Positions 47,707 to 56,656 are shown, counted from the first letter of the stretch. The stretch: 64,000 nucleotides of DNA from Clavibacter michiganensis (GCA_002150995.1 MDHJ01000001.1:2542001-2606000); one strand, 5' to 3'. Notes: generated from the sequence alone by a model not told the origin. Numbers and translations: made by a program.

Positions 47707-48837
47707 ATGCACGACGAGCCCGCCTCCACCGCCGCGGCCCTCCGCCGCCGCCTGCGGGACGACCCGGCGGCCGGGCGCGCGCTCGAGGAGCTGCGGCGCG
47801 CGGCGTACGGGCGCGCCGGATCGGACGCGCCGCTCGTCGAGGTCCCGGCCGCGCTCCGCGCGCGCACCGGCTCCCCGCAGCGGGAGCTGCCGGCGCCCCT
47901 CGTGGCGCTGCTGGCCGAGGAGGCGCGCCTGGTGGACGAGGGCGCGGCCCTGCTGGCGGCCGAGCGGGTGCACGGGGAGGCGGCGGGCGGGGATCCGACG
48001 GCCGGGGATCCGACGGCCGGGGATCCGACGTCCGGGGATCCGACGGCCGGGGATCAGCCGGCGGACGATCCGGTGACCGCTCCCCGGCGCCGCCGCGTGG
48101 CCCGCGGGCCGCTGGCCGCCCTGATCGCCGGGGCCGTCGTCCTCGCCGCCCTCGGCACCGCCTCGGCGACGGGTCTTCTCGACGGGGTCGCCGCGGGTGC
48201 CCCCGGCCCCACTGCCGCCACCGCCGGGGATCCGGCCCCGGACGCCGCGACGACGCCCCGCGGCCAGGCGATGGGCACGCCCGACGGCCGCCGCGGCGCC
48301 GCGGTCCCCGACTTCTCCGAGGACCCGCCCGTGCCCGTGCCCGCCACCGACGAGGAGCTCGCCGCCGAGCGGACCCGCGCAGCCGACGCGCTGTGGGCGA
48401 TGCTCGTCGCCCAGGAGCCGGACGCCGTGCGCCCCGACGTCGGCTTCGAGCGCACGATCGCGCCGGGCCTCTTCGCGGAGGTGCAGGTCGGATGCCTCCG
48501 GGAGGCGGGCATCGACGCGTCCGTCATCGGCTCGGACAGCTTCACGTACCCCGACGGGGACGCGGCCGCCCTGTACGCCTGCGCGGTGCGTTTCCCGATG
48601 GCGGAGGCCGCGGACGGGCCCCGGGACGACGCGGGGCTCGCGTACCTCCACGACTACTACGTCGCGTACCTGCTGCCGTGCTACGCCGCCGAGGGGAAGC
48701 CGTACGAGGGCGAGGTGCCCGCGCGCGACGAGTTCATCGCGGCGACCCGCGCGGGCGACCCGTGGACGCCGTTCCCCGCGGCCATGGACCCCGCCCTGGC
48801 CGCCACGTGCCCCGCGACCCCGGCGGCGTACCGGTGA
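47707..48837 (+). CDS. Tandem membrane-anchored protein, copy A, unknown function
   Basis: A 376-residue single-pass protein paralogous to the next gene. Layout: conserved cytoplasmic helices (ALRRRLRDDPAAGRALEELRRAAYGR at 11-36; ELPAPLVALLAEEARLVDEGAALL at 60-83), a GDPTA repeat at 95-115, a membrane helix at about 134-157, and an exported domain from about 190 with four cysteines (VGCLREAG, YACAVRFP, LLPCYAAEG, ATCPATP). GAGGAGG precedes ATG 47707. It starts 35 bases after the iron operon. I do not recognise the family. Confidence 0.82.
   Translation: MHDEPASTAAALRRRLRDDPAAGRALEELRRAAYGRAGSDAPLVEVPAALRARTGSPQRELPAPLVALLAEEARLVDEGAALLAAERVHGEAAGGDPTAGDPTAGDPTSGDPTAGDQPADDPVTAPRRRRVARGPLAALIAGAVVLAALGTASATGLLDGVAAGAPGPTAATAGDPAPDAATTPRGQAMGTPDGRRGAAVPDFSEDPPVPVPATDEELAAERTRAADALWAMLVAQEPDAVRPDVGFERTIAPGLFAEVQVGCLREAGIDASVIGSDSFTYPDGDAAALYACAVRFPMAEAADGPRDDAGLAYLHDYYVAYLLPCYAAEGKPYEGEVPARDEFIAATRAGDPWTPFPAAMDPALAATCPATPAAYR
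47989..48057 (+). repeat. 15-bp tandem repeat coding for GDPTA
   Basis: Four full copies of ggggatccgacggcc (one with tcc in place of gcc) followed by a partial copy. The unit is a multiple of three, so copy number changes keep the frame and alter only the linker before the membrane helix. Copy B has an acidic linker here instead. Confidence 0.8.
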
Positions 48838-48841
48838 CCCG

Positions 48842-49948
48842 GTGACCGGATCCGCCGCTCCCGCCGCCGACGCCCTCCGCCGGCGCCTGCGGGACGACCC
48901 CGCGGCCGCGCGTGCCCTCGACGCGCTCCGCCGCGCGGCGTACGGACGCGACGCGGCCGACGCCCCGGTCGTGCGGCTGCCCGTCGCCGTGCGGGTGACC
49001 CTGTCCATCGCCGCGGAGGCGCTGCCCGCCCCGCTGGTCGCGCTCATGACGGAGGAGGCCCGGCTCGTGGAGGAGGGCCGCGCGCTCCTCGCGCGCGACG
49101 CCGCGTGGGCCGAGGGCCACGACGAGGACGATGACGACGACGGCCCATCCGGATCCGACGGCGCGCCGGCCCCGACCGCGGATCCCGACCGCGCGGAGCA
49201 CCACGCGACGGGCCGCACCCCGTGGCACCGCCGCCTGCTCCGACCCGGCCGCCTCGCCGCAGTGCTCGCGGGCGCGCTCCTCGTGGCCGGCCTCGGCGCC
49301 GCCTCCGCGTCCGGACTCCTCGTGGACGGAGACGGCCGGCGCGCCCCGGAGCCGACCTCCGCCCCCGCTCCGCCGAGCACGCCGGATCCGCGGGTCGGCC
49401 TGCCCGTCCCGGAGTTCACCGCCGAGCCGCCCGCGCCGTTGCGCGAGGAGCTCACGGCGTCGGCGACGGCGGCGGCCCTCCGCACCGAGGCGGACGCGCT
49501 CTGGGAGCAGGTGCGCACCCAGCGGCCCGACGCGGTGCGGCCCGACCTGCCGGTGGAGCGCGTGCTCGAGGGCGAGGCCTGGGTCCGCCAGCAGGCCGCG
49601 TGCCTGACCGAGTCGGGGGTCCGGGTCCAGGTCATCGGCACGGGCGAGGACACCCGGCTCGGCGTCCACTCGGCGGACGCCGCCGTCGAGTACGCGTGCG
49701 CGGTGCGCTTCCCGACCGCTCCCCGGGGACCGCTGACGACGGCGGCCCTGCAGTGGGTCCACGCCTACCACGTCGGCTTCCTCCTCCCCTGCTACGCGTC
49801 CGAGGGCTCCCCGTACCAGGGCGAGGTGCCCGACCGCGCCGCGTTCGTCGCGCACGCGCGCGCCGGAGGCTGGTGGCAGCCGACGGTGCCGACGGACGAC
49901 GGCGTGCTCGAGTCGCGCTGCCCGTCCGCTCCCCCGGGTCTGCGCTGA
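48842..49948 (+). CDS. Tandem membrane-anchored protein, copy B, unknown function
   Basis: A 368-residue paralogue of the preceding gene, 4 bases after its stop. The same blocks are conserved: ALRRRLRDDPAAARALDALRRAAYGR (11-36), LPAPLVALMTEEARLVEEGRALL, a membrane helix at 137-157, and four cysteines (AACLTESG, YACAVRFP, LLPCYASEG, SRCPSAP) in an exported domain with RPDAVRPDLPVERVL and Y-x-GEVP-R. The linker is acidic (HDEDDDDDGPSG) rather than GDPTA. GTG 48842 is chosen by alignment with copy A. The cysteine spacing suggests two disulfides. Confidence 0.82.
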   Translation: MTGSAAPAADALRRRLRDDPAAARALDALRRAAYGRDAADAPVVRLPVAVRVTLSIAAEALPAPLVALMTEEARLVEEGRALLARDAAWAEGHDEDDDDDGPSGSDGAPAPTADPDRAEHHATGRTPWHRRLLRPGRLAAVLAGALLVAGLGAASASGLLVDGDGRRAPEPTSAPAPPSTPDPRVGLPVPEFTAEPPAPLREELTASATAAALRTEADALWEQVRTQRPDAVRPDLPVERVLEGEAWVRQQAACLTESGVRVQVIGTGEDTRLGVHSADAAVEYACAVRFPTAPRGPLTTAALQWVHAYHVGFLLPCYASEGSPYQGEVPDRAAFVAHARAGGWWQPTVPTDDGVLESRCPSAPPGLR

Positions 49949-50000
49949 TCGCCCGTCGCGCCTGCTGAGGACGCTTCTCAGCCCGGTTAGGGTGGTCGGG

Positions 50001-50048
50001 ATGCGCGCGCCCCTCCGACCCCGGCCCCGCGCCACCGGTCCGCGATGA
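50001..50048 (+). CDS. Possible leaderless leader peptide upstream of the permease
   Basis: ATG 50001 opens a 15-codon ORF, MRAPLRPRPRATGPR, whose TGA overlaps the permease ATG as ATGA (50045-50048). TAGGGT (49988-49993) lies seven bases upstream of ATG 50001, the geometry of a leaderless -10. If real, the ORF couples permease translation to its own reading. One third of its residues are arginine. A chance ORF remains possible. Confidence 0.4.
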   Translation: MRAPLRPRPRATGPR

Positions 50049-51322
50049 CGGACCGCCTCGGCGGCACCGCGCCCGACGACGACGGCGCCTCGCCCTTCGA
50101 CCGGCCCGTGCGGCCCCGGCGCGAGCGGGCCCGCGACCGGCGCCCCGCCCGGTCCGCCCCCGCCGCCGACTCGGGCACGGACACGGACACGGACACCCGC
50201 ACCGGCACCGGCACCCGCACCCGCACCGGCACCGGCACCGGCACCGGCACCGGCACCGCGACGCTCGACCGCGACGATCCGCACGATCACGCCGCCCACG
50301 GCCCCGACGCCGGGCGCCCCGCCCGCCGCGCCGCCCCCACGGGCCTCCGCGCGGGCCTCGCGACGGGCCTCGGCCTCGTCGTCCTCCTCCTCGCCCTCCG
50401 CGCCGCCTCCCCTGCGCTCGGCGACGGCGTGCTGCCCGACCGGATCCAGGACCTCGTCACGCTGTCCGTGAGCGTCATCGTCGAGTCGCTGCCGTTCGTG
50501 ATCCTCGGCATCGTGCTGTCGATCGTCGTGCAGGTGTGGGTGCCGCCCGGCGTGATCGAGCGGCGCCTGCCGCGGAACCCCTTCCTCCGCCGCGCGTGCA
50601 TCTCGTTCCTCGGCATGGCGCTGCCCGTCTGCGAGTGCGGCAACGTGCCGCTCGCCCGTGGCCTCGTGGTGCGCGGGTTCACGGTGCCGGAGTCGATCAC
50701 GTTCCTGCTCGCGGCGCCGATCCTCAACCCGATCACGATCATCACGACCCACGCGGCGTTCGGCTTCGACGGCTGGATCCTCGTGGCCCGCCTCGTGGGC
50801 GGCTTCCTCATCGCGAACGTCGTCGGCTGGCTGTTCAGCCTGCACCCGCAGCCCGACCGCCTCCTCACCGACGAGTTCCGCGCCGAGTGCGCCCTGCCGG
50901 ACCCGCACGCGCAGGGCGGCGCGCGCGTCCGGAGGTCGATCGGCCTGTTCGGGCGCGAGGCGACGACGATCATGCCGGCGCTCGTCATCGGCTCGCTGCT
51001 GGCGGGCCTCATCCAGGTCGCCGTTCCGCGCGAGGTGCTCGTGACGCTGGGCGGCAGCCCGATCCTCTCCGTCGTCGCGCTGATGGTGCTCGCCTTCGTC
51101 GTCTCCGTCTGCTCCAACGTCGACGCGTTCTTCGTGCTGTCGTTCGGGTCCGTGTTCCTCCCCGGCGGCATCGTCGCCTTCCTGGTGTTCGGACCGGTCA
51201 TCGACGTCAAGATGCTCGCGCTCATGCGCACCACCTACTCGACCCGCACGCTCGTGATGATCACCTCGGTCGTCGCGCTGATCAGCCTCGCGCTGGGATG
51301 GGGTGTCAATGCGATCGCCTGA
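50045..51322 (+). CDS. ArsP/UPF0718-type permease
   Basis: A 425-residue permease of the DUF318 (ArsP_1) family, with about eight helices. Core motifs: FLGMALPVCECGNVPLARGLVVRG (cysteines at the substrate site), ESITFLLAAPILNPITIITTHAAFG, SVCSNVDAFFVLSFGSVFLPGGIVAFLVFGPVIDVKML. Relatives export trivalent organoarsenicals or occur in zinc-regulated loci; the substrate here is unknown. The first 95 residues are hydrophilic, with TDTDTDTRTGTGTRTRTGTG repeats from a hexanucleotide tract. It overlaps the next gene by 20 bases, a partnership conserved in actinobacteria. Confidence 0.9.
   Translation: MTDRLGGTAPDDDGASPFDRPVRPRRERARDRRPARSAPAADSGTDTDTDTRTGTGTRTRTGTGTGTGTGTATLDRDDPHDHAAHGPDAGRPARRAAPTGLRAGLATGLGLVVLLLALRAASPALGDGVLPDRIQDLVTLSVSVIVESLPFVILGIVLSIVVQVWVPPGVIERRLPRNPFLRRACISFLGMALPVCECGNVPLARGLVVRGFTVPESITFLLAAPILNPITIITTHAAFGFDGWILVARLVGGFLIANVVGWLFSLHPQPDRLLTDEFRAECALPDPHAQGGARVRRSIGLFGREATTIMPALVIGSLLAGLIQVAVPREVLVTLGGSPILSVVALMVLAFVVSVCSNVDAFFVLSFGSVFLPGGIVAFLVFGPVIDVKMLALMRTTYSTRTLVMITSVVALISLALGWGVNAIA
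50175..50258 (+). repeat. Hexanucleotide microsatellite in the permease gene
   Basis: About fourteen degenerate copies of gcaccg/gcacgg encoding alternating Thr-Asp, Thr-Arg and Thr-Gly. Multiples of six keep frame, so length can vary without killing the gene. It forms part of the cytoplasmic tail. Confidence 0.75.
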
Positions 51323-52283
51323 CGACCGGATGCACGCCGACCCGACCGCCGACGGCCGGATCGCCGACGTCCCGACCACCGCCTCGGGATCCCGCGGGAC
51401 CCGCCGCGCGCGCCGGCGTCGGGCCGCCGGGGGCCGGGCCTCCTCCACGGTCGGCCTCGTGCTCCTCGCGGCCTGCATCGTCTCGACGCTGTGGCTCACG
51501 GTCACCGGGCAGCTCGGCCTCTACATCCACCCGCGCTACTTCGTCTTCACGGCGATCATGGCGGTCATCGGGCTCGTCGCGACCGTCGCCGGGTTCGCCC
51601 TGCGGCCCGCCGAGGCCGCGGCGGAGCACGACCACGACCACGACCACGACCACGGACCCGCCGCCCTCGGCGACGCGGCCGCCCCGTCCTCGGCCGGGTC
51701 CGGGTCCGGATCCGAGTCCGCGGTCGCGTCCGCGCGCCGCCGCCGCGCGTCCCTCCGGTCCCGCGCCTCCCGCCTCGCCGTCGCCGGCGTCGTCACGGTC
51801 ACGGTCGTCGCCGTCCTCGTCCTCCCGCCCCGCACGCTCACGACGAGCACGGTCACGCAGCGCGCCCTCAACTCGAGCACGGTCGCCTCGGACGCGGCGC
51901 CCGACGAGGAGCTCCTCGGCACGAGCGACTTCTCGACCCTGGGCGTGAAGGACTGGTCGCAGCTGCTCGCGCAGACCACCGATCCGACCTTCTTCACGTC
52001 GAAGTCCGTGGACATCACGGGCTTCGTGAGCGCCGACCCCGACGACCCGGACGACGTCTTCTACGTGACCCGCTTCGTCGTCACCTGCTGCGCGGTCGAC
52101 GCGCAGCCCGTCGGCGTGCCCGTCTACCAGCCCGGCTGGGCGTCGACGCTCGAGACCGACGAGTGGGTGGAGGTCACCGGCCCGTTCGCCTCGAACCCGA
52201 GCGCGCGCAGCCGGCAGCCGCTCGCCGTCATGCCCGCGACCGTCGAGCAGGTCGAGCAGCCCGCCGACCCCTACGTCTACTGA
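51303..52283 (+). CDS. TIGR03943-type permease-associated membrane protein
   Basis: About 326 residues (GTG 51303; ATG 51309 possible). Two N-terminal helices (STVGLVLLAACIVSTLWLTVTG; FVFTAIMAVIGLVATVAGFAL) flank a histidine-rich loop HDHDHDHDHG, likely metal-binding. A third helix (LAVAGVVTVTVVAVLVL) leads to an exported domain with DPTFFTSKSVDITGFVSADPDDPDDVFYVTRFVVTCCAVDAQPVGVPVY, the family hallmark including CC. It follows and overlaps the ArsP-like permease. Such proteins are thought to act with the permease in metal or zinc homeostasis. Confidence 0.87.
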   Translation: MSMRSPDDRMHADPTADGRIADVPTTASGSRGTRRARRRRAAGGRASSTVGLVLLAACIVSTLWLTVTGQLGLYIHPRYFVFTAIMAVIGLVATVAGFALRPAEAAAEHDHDHDHDHGPAALGDAAAPSSAGSGSGSESAVASARRRRASLRSRASRLAVAGVVTVTVVAVLVLPPRTLTTSTVTQRALNSSTVASDAAPDEELLGTSDFSTLGVKDWSQLLAQTTDPTFFTSKSVDITGFVSADPDDPDDVFYVTRFVVTCCAVDAQPVGVPVYQPGWASTLETDEWVEVTGPFASNPSARSRQPLAVMPATVEQVEQPADPYVY

Positions 52284-52290
52284 GCCTCCC

Positions 52291-53682
52291 GTGACCGACG
52301 CCGCCGCCTCCCCGCGCGCCTTCCGCCGGGCGTTCACCGCCGTGGTCGTCGTGCTCGTCCTCGTCTGCGGCGGACTGCTCGCGGCCGCCGGCAGCCAAGG
52401 GCCGCGGCTGGTGCGCACCGACGTCGATCCGCTCGCCGTCGTGCAGCAGTCCCGGCAGCGGCTCGTGCTCGCGGCGAACCGCCCGCTCCAGCCCGTCGAC
52501 GCGTCGCGCGTGCGGATGGAGCCCGGCGCCGAGTTCACGGTCGACACGCAGGCCGACCGGATCGTCATCGACTTCGCGCGCCCGCTCGCGTACGACGCCG
52601 ACTACACGGTCGCCGTCGACGGCGTGCAGGGCATCGGCGGCGGCCCGGCGGCCGACCTCCGCACCTCGTTCCGCACGGGCGACCCCGGCATGTTCGTGCT
52701 CGTCCGCGGCGGCGAGCAGCAGGCCGACCGCATCGTGCGGCAGAGCGTGGCGGGCACCGGATCCGGCGCGAGCGACGTCGTGTTCGAGGCGACGAGGATC
52801 CAGGAGTACGCGGTCGTCGGGCAGTCCCTCGTCGTCGCGACGCTCGAGGACGACGGCACGAACGGCCTCGTCATCGCCGCGCTCGACGGCTCCGGCCAGG
52901 TGCCGCTGCCGCTGCCCGACCGCGGGACGCTGCAGGACCTCCACGCCGAGGACACGGGCACCACCGTCGGCTTCCGCTTCACGAGCGCCGACGGCGTCCG
53001 CTTCGACGACACCCTCATGGTCGACGACGTCGCGGCCGGCGCCGCCCCCGCACCCGTGCTCGGGCTCGACGGGCAGGCGGTCTCCGCGCAGGCCTGGGGG
53101 TTCGTCCCCGGGCGCCCCCAGCTGGTCGCGCACGGGCAGGACGGCGACCTCTACCTCATCACCGTCGACGGCTCCGCGCCGATCGTGCCGCTCGGGCGGC
53201 ACGGCACGCTCGGGCCGTTCTCCGCGGACGGCACGCGCCTGGCGGTCACGGATCCGGGCACGACGACCGAGATCGACCTCCGCACCGCCCGGCAGACGAC
53301 GCTCCCGACCGAGACGGGCGGCCAGGACCTGCAGTATGACGGCGCCATCTCGTTCGTGCCCGGCGACGACGGCGCGGTGCTGCGCGTGCGCACGGCGCTG
53401 GATCCCGCCACCGGCGCGGCCACGCAGCGCCTGGTGGTCGTCCGCGACGGCTCGGCGAGCGACGTCTACGTGCCCGCCGACCCGGCGACCCGGATCACGG
53501 GGCTCACGGTCACGCCCAACGGCCGCTTCGCGCTGCTCGAGACGGTGCCGGACCCGGCCCGCGGGGCGAGCGACGAGTACCCGCGGAACCCCCGCGACAC
53601 GAGCGTCACCACGCTGCTCGTCGAGCTGTCCACGGGCACGGTGACCCGCAGCGTCGCCGGCTTCGAGGTCACGATCGGCTGA
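52291..53682 (+). CDS. Membrane-anchored beta-propeller-like protein, unknown function
   Basis: A 463-residue protein with an N-terminal signal anchor (AFTAVVVVLVLVCGGLLAAAG). Residues 50-130 resemble a bacterial Ig-like domain (RMEPGAEFTVDTQADRIVIDFARPLAYDADYTVAV); the rest shows repeated strand patterns with D-G turns (GTLGPFSADGTRLAVTDP, GLTVTPNGRFALLETVP), like a TolB/WD40 propeller. It starts 7 bases after the preceding gene, so it is the third gene of the permease operon. Convergent with the MFS gene, overlapping it by 14 bases. Confidence 0.83.
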   Translation: MTDAAASPRAFRRAFTAVVVVLVLVCGGLLAAAGSQGPRLVRTDVDPLAVVQQSRQRLVLAANRPLQPVDASRVRMEPGAEFTVDTQADRIVIDFARPLAYDADYTVAVDGVQGIGGGPAADLRTSFRTGDPGMFVLVRGGEQQADRIVRQSVAGTGSGASDVVFEATRIQEYAVVGQSLVVATLEDDGTNGLVIAALDGSGQVPLPLPDRGTLQDLHAEDTGTTVGFRFTSADGVRFDDTLMVDDVAAGAAPAPVLGLDGQAVSAQAWGFVPGRPQLVAHGQDGDLYLITVDGSAPIVPLGRHGTLGPFSADGTRLAVTDPGTTTEIDLRTARQTTLPTETGGQDLQYDGAISFVPGDDGAVLRVRTALDPATGAATQRLVVVRDGSASDVYVPADPATRITGLTVTPNGRFALLETVPDPARGASDEYPRNPRDTSVTTLLVELSTGTVTRSVAGFEVTIG

Positions 53683-54937
53683 GCGGGGTCCCCCCGTCCC
53701 GACCTGTCCGGGGTCCCGCGGCCTGCGCGAGGAGCGACGCCGCGGCGACGAGGACGAGCACCAGGACCATCGCGCCGCGGAGCCCGAACTGCTCGCCCAG
53801 GAACCCGAGCACGGGAGGTCCCACGAGGAAGGCGACGTAGCCGACCGTCGCGACCGCGGCGACGGACGACGTGGGGTCGTCGCCGTCGGCGGCCGCGGAG
53901 AGCGTCACGGGGAAGCCGAGGGCGGCGCCCAGCCCCCACAGCACGACCGCGCATCCGGCCGCGACGGGGCTGTCGACGAACACGACCACGGCGATGCCGG
54001 CCGCGGAGACGAGCGCGCTCACGCGGAGCACGGCCGCGTTGCCGTACCGGGCGAGGAGCGGCGCGCCGACGAACCGGCCGACGGTCATGGCGGCCGCGAA
54101 CGCCGTGAAGACGACCGTGCCGACGGTCGGCGACGCGCCGTGGCCGTCGACCATCAGGAGCGGCAGCCAGTCCATCGCGGAGCCCTCCGCCAGGGCGAGG
54201 GCCAGCACGATGGCGCCCAGCATCAGCACGCGCCGCTCGCGCATGGCCTGCAGCAGCGACCTCCGCGGGGATCCCGAGGCGTCCGCCGACGTGTCCCGGT
54301 CCACCCGTCCCGTGCCGGGCGACACCGACCGGACGACCGTGACGAGCAGGACGCCGCCGAGCGCCGCGACGGCGAGGAGCTGCCCGATCACGGGGAAGTC
54401 GACCGCGGTGAGGCCGATCCCCACCACCGAGCCCAGCACCGTGCCCAGGCTGAAGCACCCGTGCATCGCGGGGAGCACCGAGCGTCCGAGCGCCGTCTCG
54501 ATGGCCGCGCCCTCGAGGTTCAGCGCGATCTCCGAGAAGCCGATCCCGAGCCCGGTCAGCGCGAGCCCGACGAACACGCCCGGCGTGGACGAGAGGCTCG
54601 CGGAGATCCCGACGAGCGCGATGCCCGCCGTGAAGGACGCCCCGCCGAGCGCGACGGTGAGGCGCACGCCGTGCCGGCGCACGAAGGCGGCCGACGTCAG
54701 CACCCCGGTCATGGACCCGACGGAGAGGCCGAGCAGCACGAGGCCCATCTCGGCCGTGGACGCGGCCAGGAGGTCCCGCACGGCGGGCGTGCGGACCACC
54801 CACGACGACATCCCGATGCCGAACACCAGCATGAACGCGTACACCGCCCGTCGGCGCCCGAGGAGCGCCGCGGCGTCCCGGGGGGCCTTGGTCGTCGCGT
54901 CCCGCGCCGTCGCGTCCGTCGTCGTCCCGTCCTGCAT
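53669..54937 (-). CDS. MFS transporter
   Basis: About 422 residues with 12 helices. It lacks the usual GRxxDRxGRR signature but has VYAFMLVFGIGMSSWVVRTPAVRDLL, GLSVGSMTGVLTSAAFVRRHGVRLTVALG and MDWLPLLMVDGHGASP, resembling the sugar/nucleoside MFS branch related to FucP-like and YbjJ proteins. ATG 54937 is listed; TTG 54973 would add 12 residues. The 3' end overlaps the convergent gene by 14 bases. Substrate unknown. Confidence 0.88.
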   Translation of the reverse strand: MQDGTTTDATARDATTKAPRDAAALLGRRRAVYAFMLVFGIGMSSWVVRTPAVRDLLAASTAEMGLVLLGLSVGSMTGVLTSAAFVRRHGVRLTVALGGASFTAGIALVGISASLSSTPGVFVGLALTGLGIGFSEIALNLEGAAIETALGRSVLPAMHGCFSLGTVLGSVVGIGLTAVDFPVIGQLLAVAALGGVLLVTVVRSVSPGTGRVDRDTSADASGSPRRSLLQAMRERRVLMLGAIVLALALAEGSAMDWLPLLMVDGHGASPTVGTVVFTAFAAAMTVGRFVGAPLLARYGNAAVLRVSALVSAAGIAVVVFVDSPVAAGCAVVLWGLGAALGFPVTLSAAADGDDPTSSVAAVATVGYVAFLVGPPVLGFLGEQFGLRGAMVLVLVLVAAASLLAQAAGPRTGRDGGTPLSRS

Positions 54938-54992
54938 GCCCGCCCCGATCCGTCCCTGCCGACCTCGAGTCAAGCAGGTCGGCGCGGCGTCC

Positions 54993-56366
54993 TCACGCCG
55001 GGGAGGCGGTGCGGCGCACGGCGACGACCGTCACGTCGTCGGGCAGGGCGCCCGCCGGCGCGAGGCCGGTGATGCCCGCGACCGCGCCGGCGGCGCTGGG
55101 CCCCGCCGCCATCGCGGCGTCCGCCGCGCGGTCGAGCGCCGCCACCGTGCCGTCGAAGAGGTCGAGCACGCCGTCGCTGCAGACGAGCAGCAGGTCGCCG
55201 GGCCCGAGGTGGACGGTGCTCGTCACCCACTCCTGCTCGCCCAGCGCGCCGAGGGGCAGGTTCCGCGACGGGATCTGCTCGCGCGAGCCGTCCGCCCGGC
55301 AGACGAGCCCGAGCCCGTGCCCGGCGTCGACGATCGCGACGTCGCCGCTCGCCGCGTCCAGCCGCAGGTGCAGCAGGGTGACGAAGGCGCCGTTCGCGTC
55401 GAGGTCCGGCTCGACGGCCCGGTCGACGACGGCGAGCGTGCGGCCGGGGTCGAGGGTCGGGAGGGCGGTGCGGAGCGACGCGCGCACGGTCGCCGCGATG
55501 ACCGCGGCGCCGACGCCCTTCCCCATCACGTCGGCGAGGGTGACGACGATGCCGTCCGGGGTGCGGTGCCAGTCGAAGAAGTCGCCGCTGACCTCCCCGC
55601 TCGGCACGCACTCGCCGGCCACCTCGTAGCCCGGCACGTCGGGCACGGACTGGGGCAGGAGCCGCCGCTGGACGCCGCCGCCCTCGATCAGCTCTTGCCG
55701 TGTCCGGTCGGCGGAGGCGGCGAGCATCCTCGCCACCTGCTCGCCGCTGAGCGACGCCATGCTGAACGACACCACGACGAGGAGCACCAGCGTGATGAGC
55801 GTCGTCGACGGGGTGCCGAACCACGTCGTGAAGGCGGGGCTGCGCGGCCCGGTCGCGACGAGGACGGCGCATCGCACGGCGTAGTACGCGGCCAGCGCCC
55901 CGGAGGAGAGCAGGAGCGGCCAGCGCGTGCGGGAGAGGCCCGCCTCGAGGAGGGCGAGCTCGCGCGTCGACAGGCCGATCAGCGTGCTCATCAGCCCCAG
56001 GTACAGCGGGCCGCCGGACCAGTCGTTCGTCGCGGGCGAGTCGGCGGACGACACGACGACCATGACGACTGCGGGCGCGACCACGAGCCACCACGGCGTC
56101 GGGCGCGTGCGCAGGGACCGGCTCCCCATCCACACGGCAGCGGCACCGGCGACGTTGAGGCCGTTGCCCAGCGGGTTCGCCCAGACCTGGTCGGCGGTGC
56201 CGTCGCGGAGGTAGAGGAGCGATCCGGCCATGAACAGCGCCAGGGCGCTGCACCACCAGAAGCTGAAGGCCGAGCGGGTGCTGCGGAACGTGACGAGCGC
56301 GAAGAGCAGGAACAGCGTGAGGGTCGCGACGCCGAAGGCGACGCGGAGCGTGAGCGAGTCGAGCAC
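54993..56366 (-). CDS. PP2C/SpoIIE-type phosphatase with membrane sensor domain
   Basis: About 457 residues from GTG 56366 (AGGAGG ten bases upstream). Residues 1-200 contain seven hydrophobic helices (VAFGVATLTLFLLFALVTF...AVWMGSRSLR). A coiled segment (LSGEQVARMLAASADRTRQELIEGGGVQRRLLP) leads to a SpoIIE/RsbU domain with GEVSGDFFDWH, LADVMGKGVGAAVIA, VDAGHGLGLV, LLVCSDGVLDLFDG and DDVTVVAV, retaining the metal-binding aspartates. Such proteins dephosphorylate anti-anti-sigma factors; no partner genes are nearby. Confidence 0.9.
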   Translation of the reverse strand: MLDSLTLRVAFGVATLTLFLLFALVTFRSTRSAFSFWWCSALALFMAGSLLYLRDGTADQVWANPLGNGLNVAGAAAVWMGSRSLRTRPTPWWLVVAPAVVMVVVSSADSPATNDWSGGPLYLGLMSTLIGLSTRELALLEAGLSRTRWPLLLSSGALAAYYAVRCAVLVATGPRSPAFTTWFGTPSTTLITLVLLVVVSFSMASLSGEQVARMLAASADRTRQELIEGGGVQRRLLPQSVPDVPGYEVAGECVPSGEVSGDFFDWHRTPDGIVVTLADVMGKGVGAAVIAATVRASLRTALPTLDPGRTLAVVDRAVEPDLDANGAFVTLLHLRLDAASGDVAIVDAGHGLGLVCRADGSREQIPSRNLPLGALGEQEWVTSTVHLGPGDLLLVCSDGVLDLFDGTVAALDRAADAAMAAGPSAAGAVAGITGLAPAGALPDDVTVVAVRRTASPA

Positions 56367-56656
56367 GATGCGGTCGCCTCCTGTCCCTCGGGATCTCGGG
56401 GAGGTCCGTCGGGGATGCGGCGGGCGCGTCGACCGTGGTCGTCCGCGCTCCGCCGGCGGCGATGCCGACGGCCCCCCGGGCGTCGGCAGTGCGTCTGGTG
56501 CCCAGGCTACCGATCCGCAGGGCGTCCGACAGGTCGACGCGGCGCCGGACGGGCCCGGACGCGCCGACGGCCCCGGCTCCCGGAGGGAGACGAGGCCGTC
56601 GATGCGTTCCGCTGTGATCGCAGGTGGTGCTGTCCCGGTGTGTGCCGGGTGGGGTG
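56367..56656 (-). other. 290-base gap with promoter and hairpin candidates
   Basis: No gene is visible. On the minus strand TAGCCT (56504-56509) could be a -10 for the phosphatase; a hairpin TGCCGACG...CGTCGGCA (56463-56488, 8-bp stem) would lie early in the resulting 130-base leader. Both are modest signals. Confidence 0.3.

Noticed and set aside
49950-50044. Zur box before the ArsP-like permease operon
   Set aside because: Related operons are often zinc regulated, but no AT-rich TGAnAATnATTnTCA-like palindrome is present in this gap.
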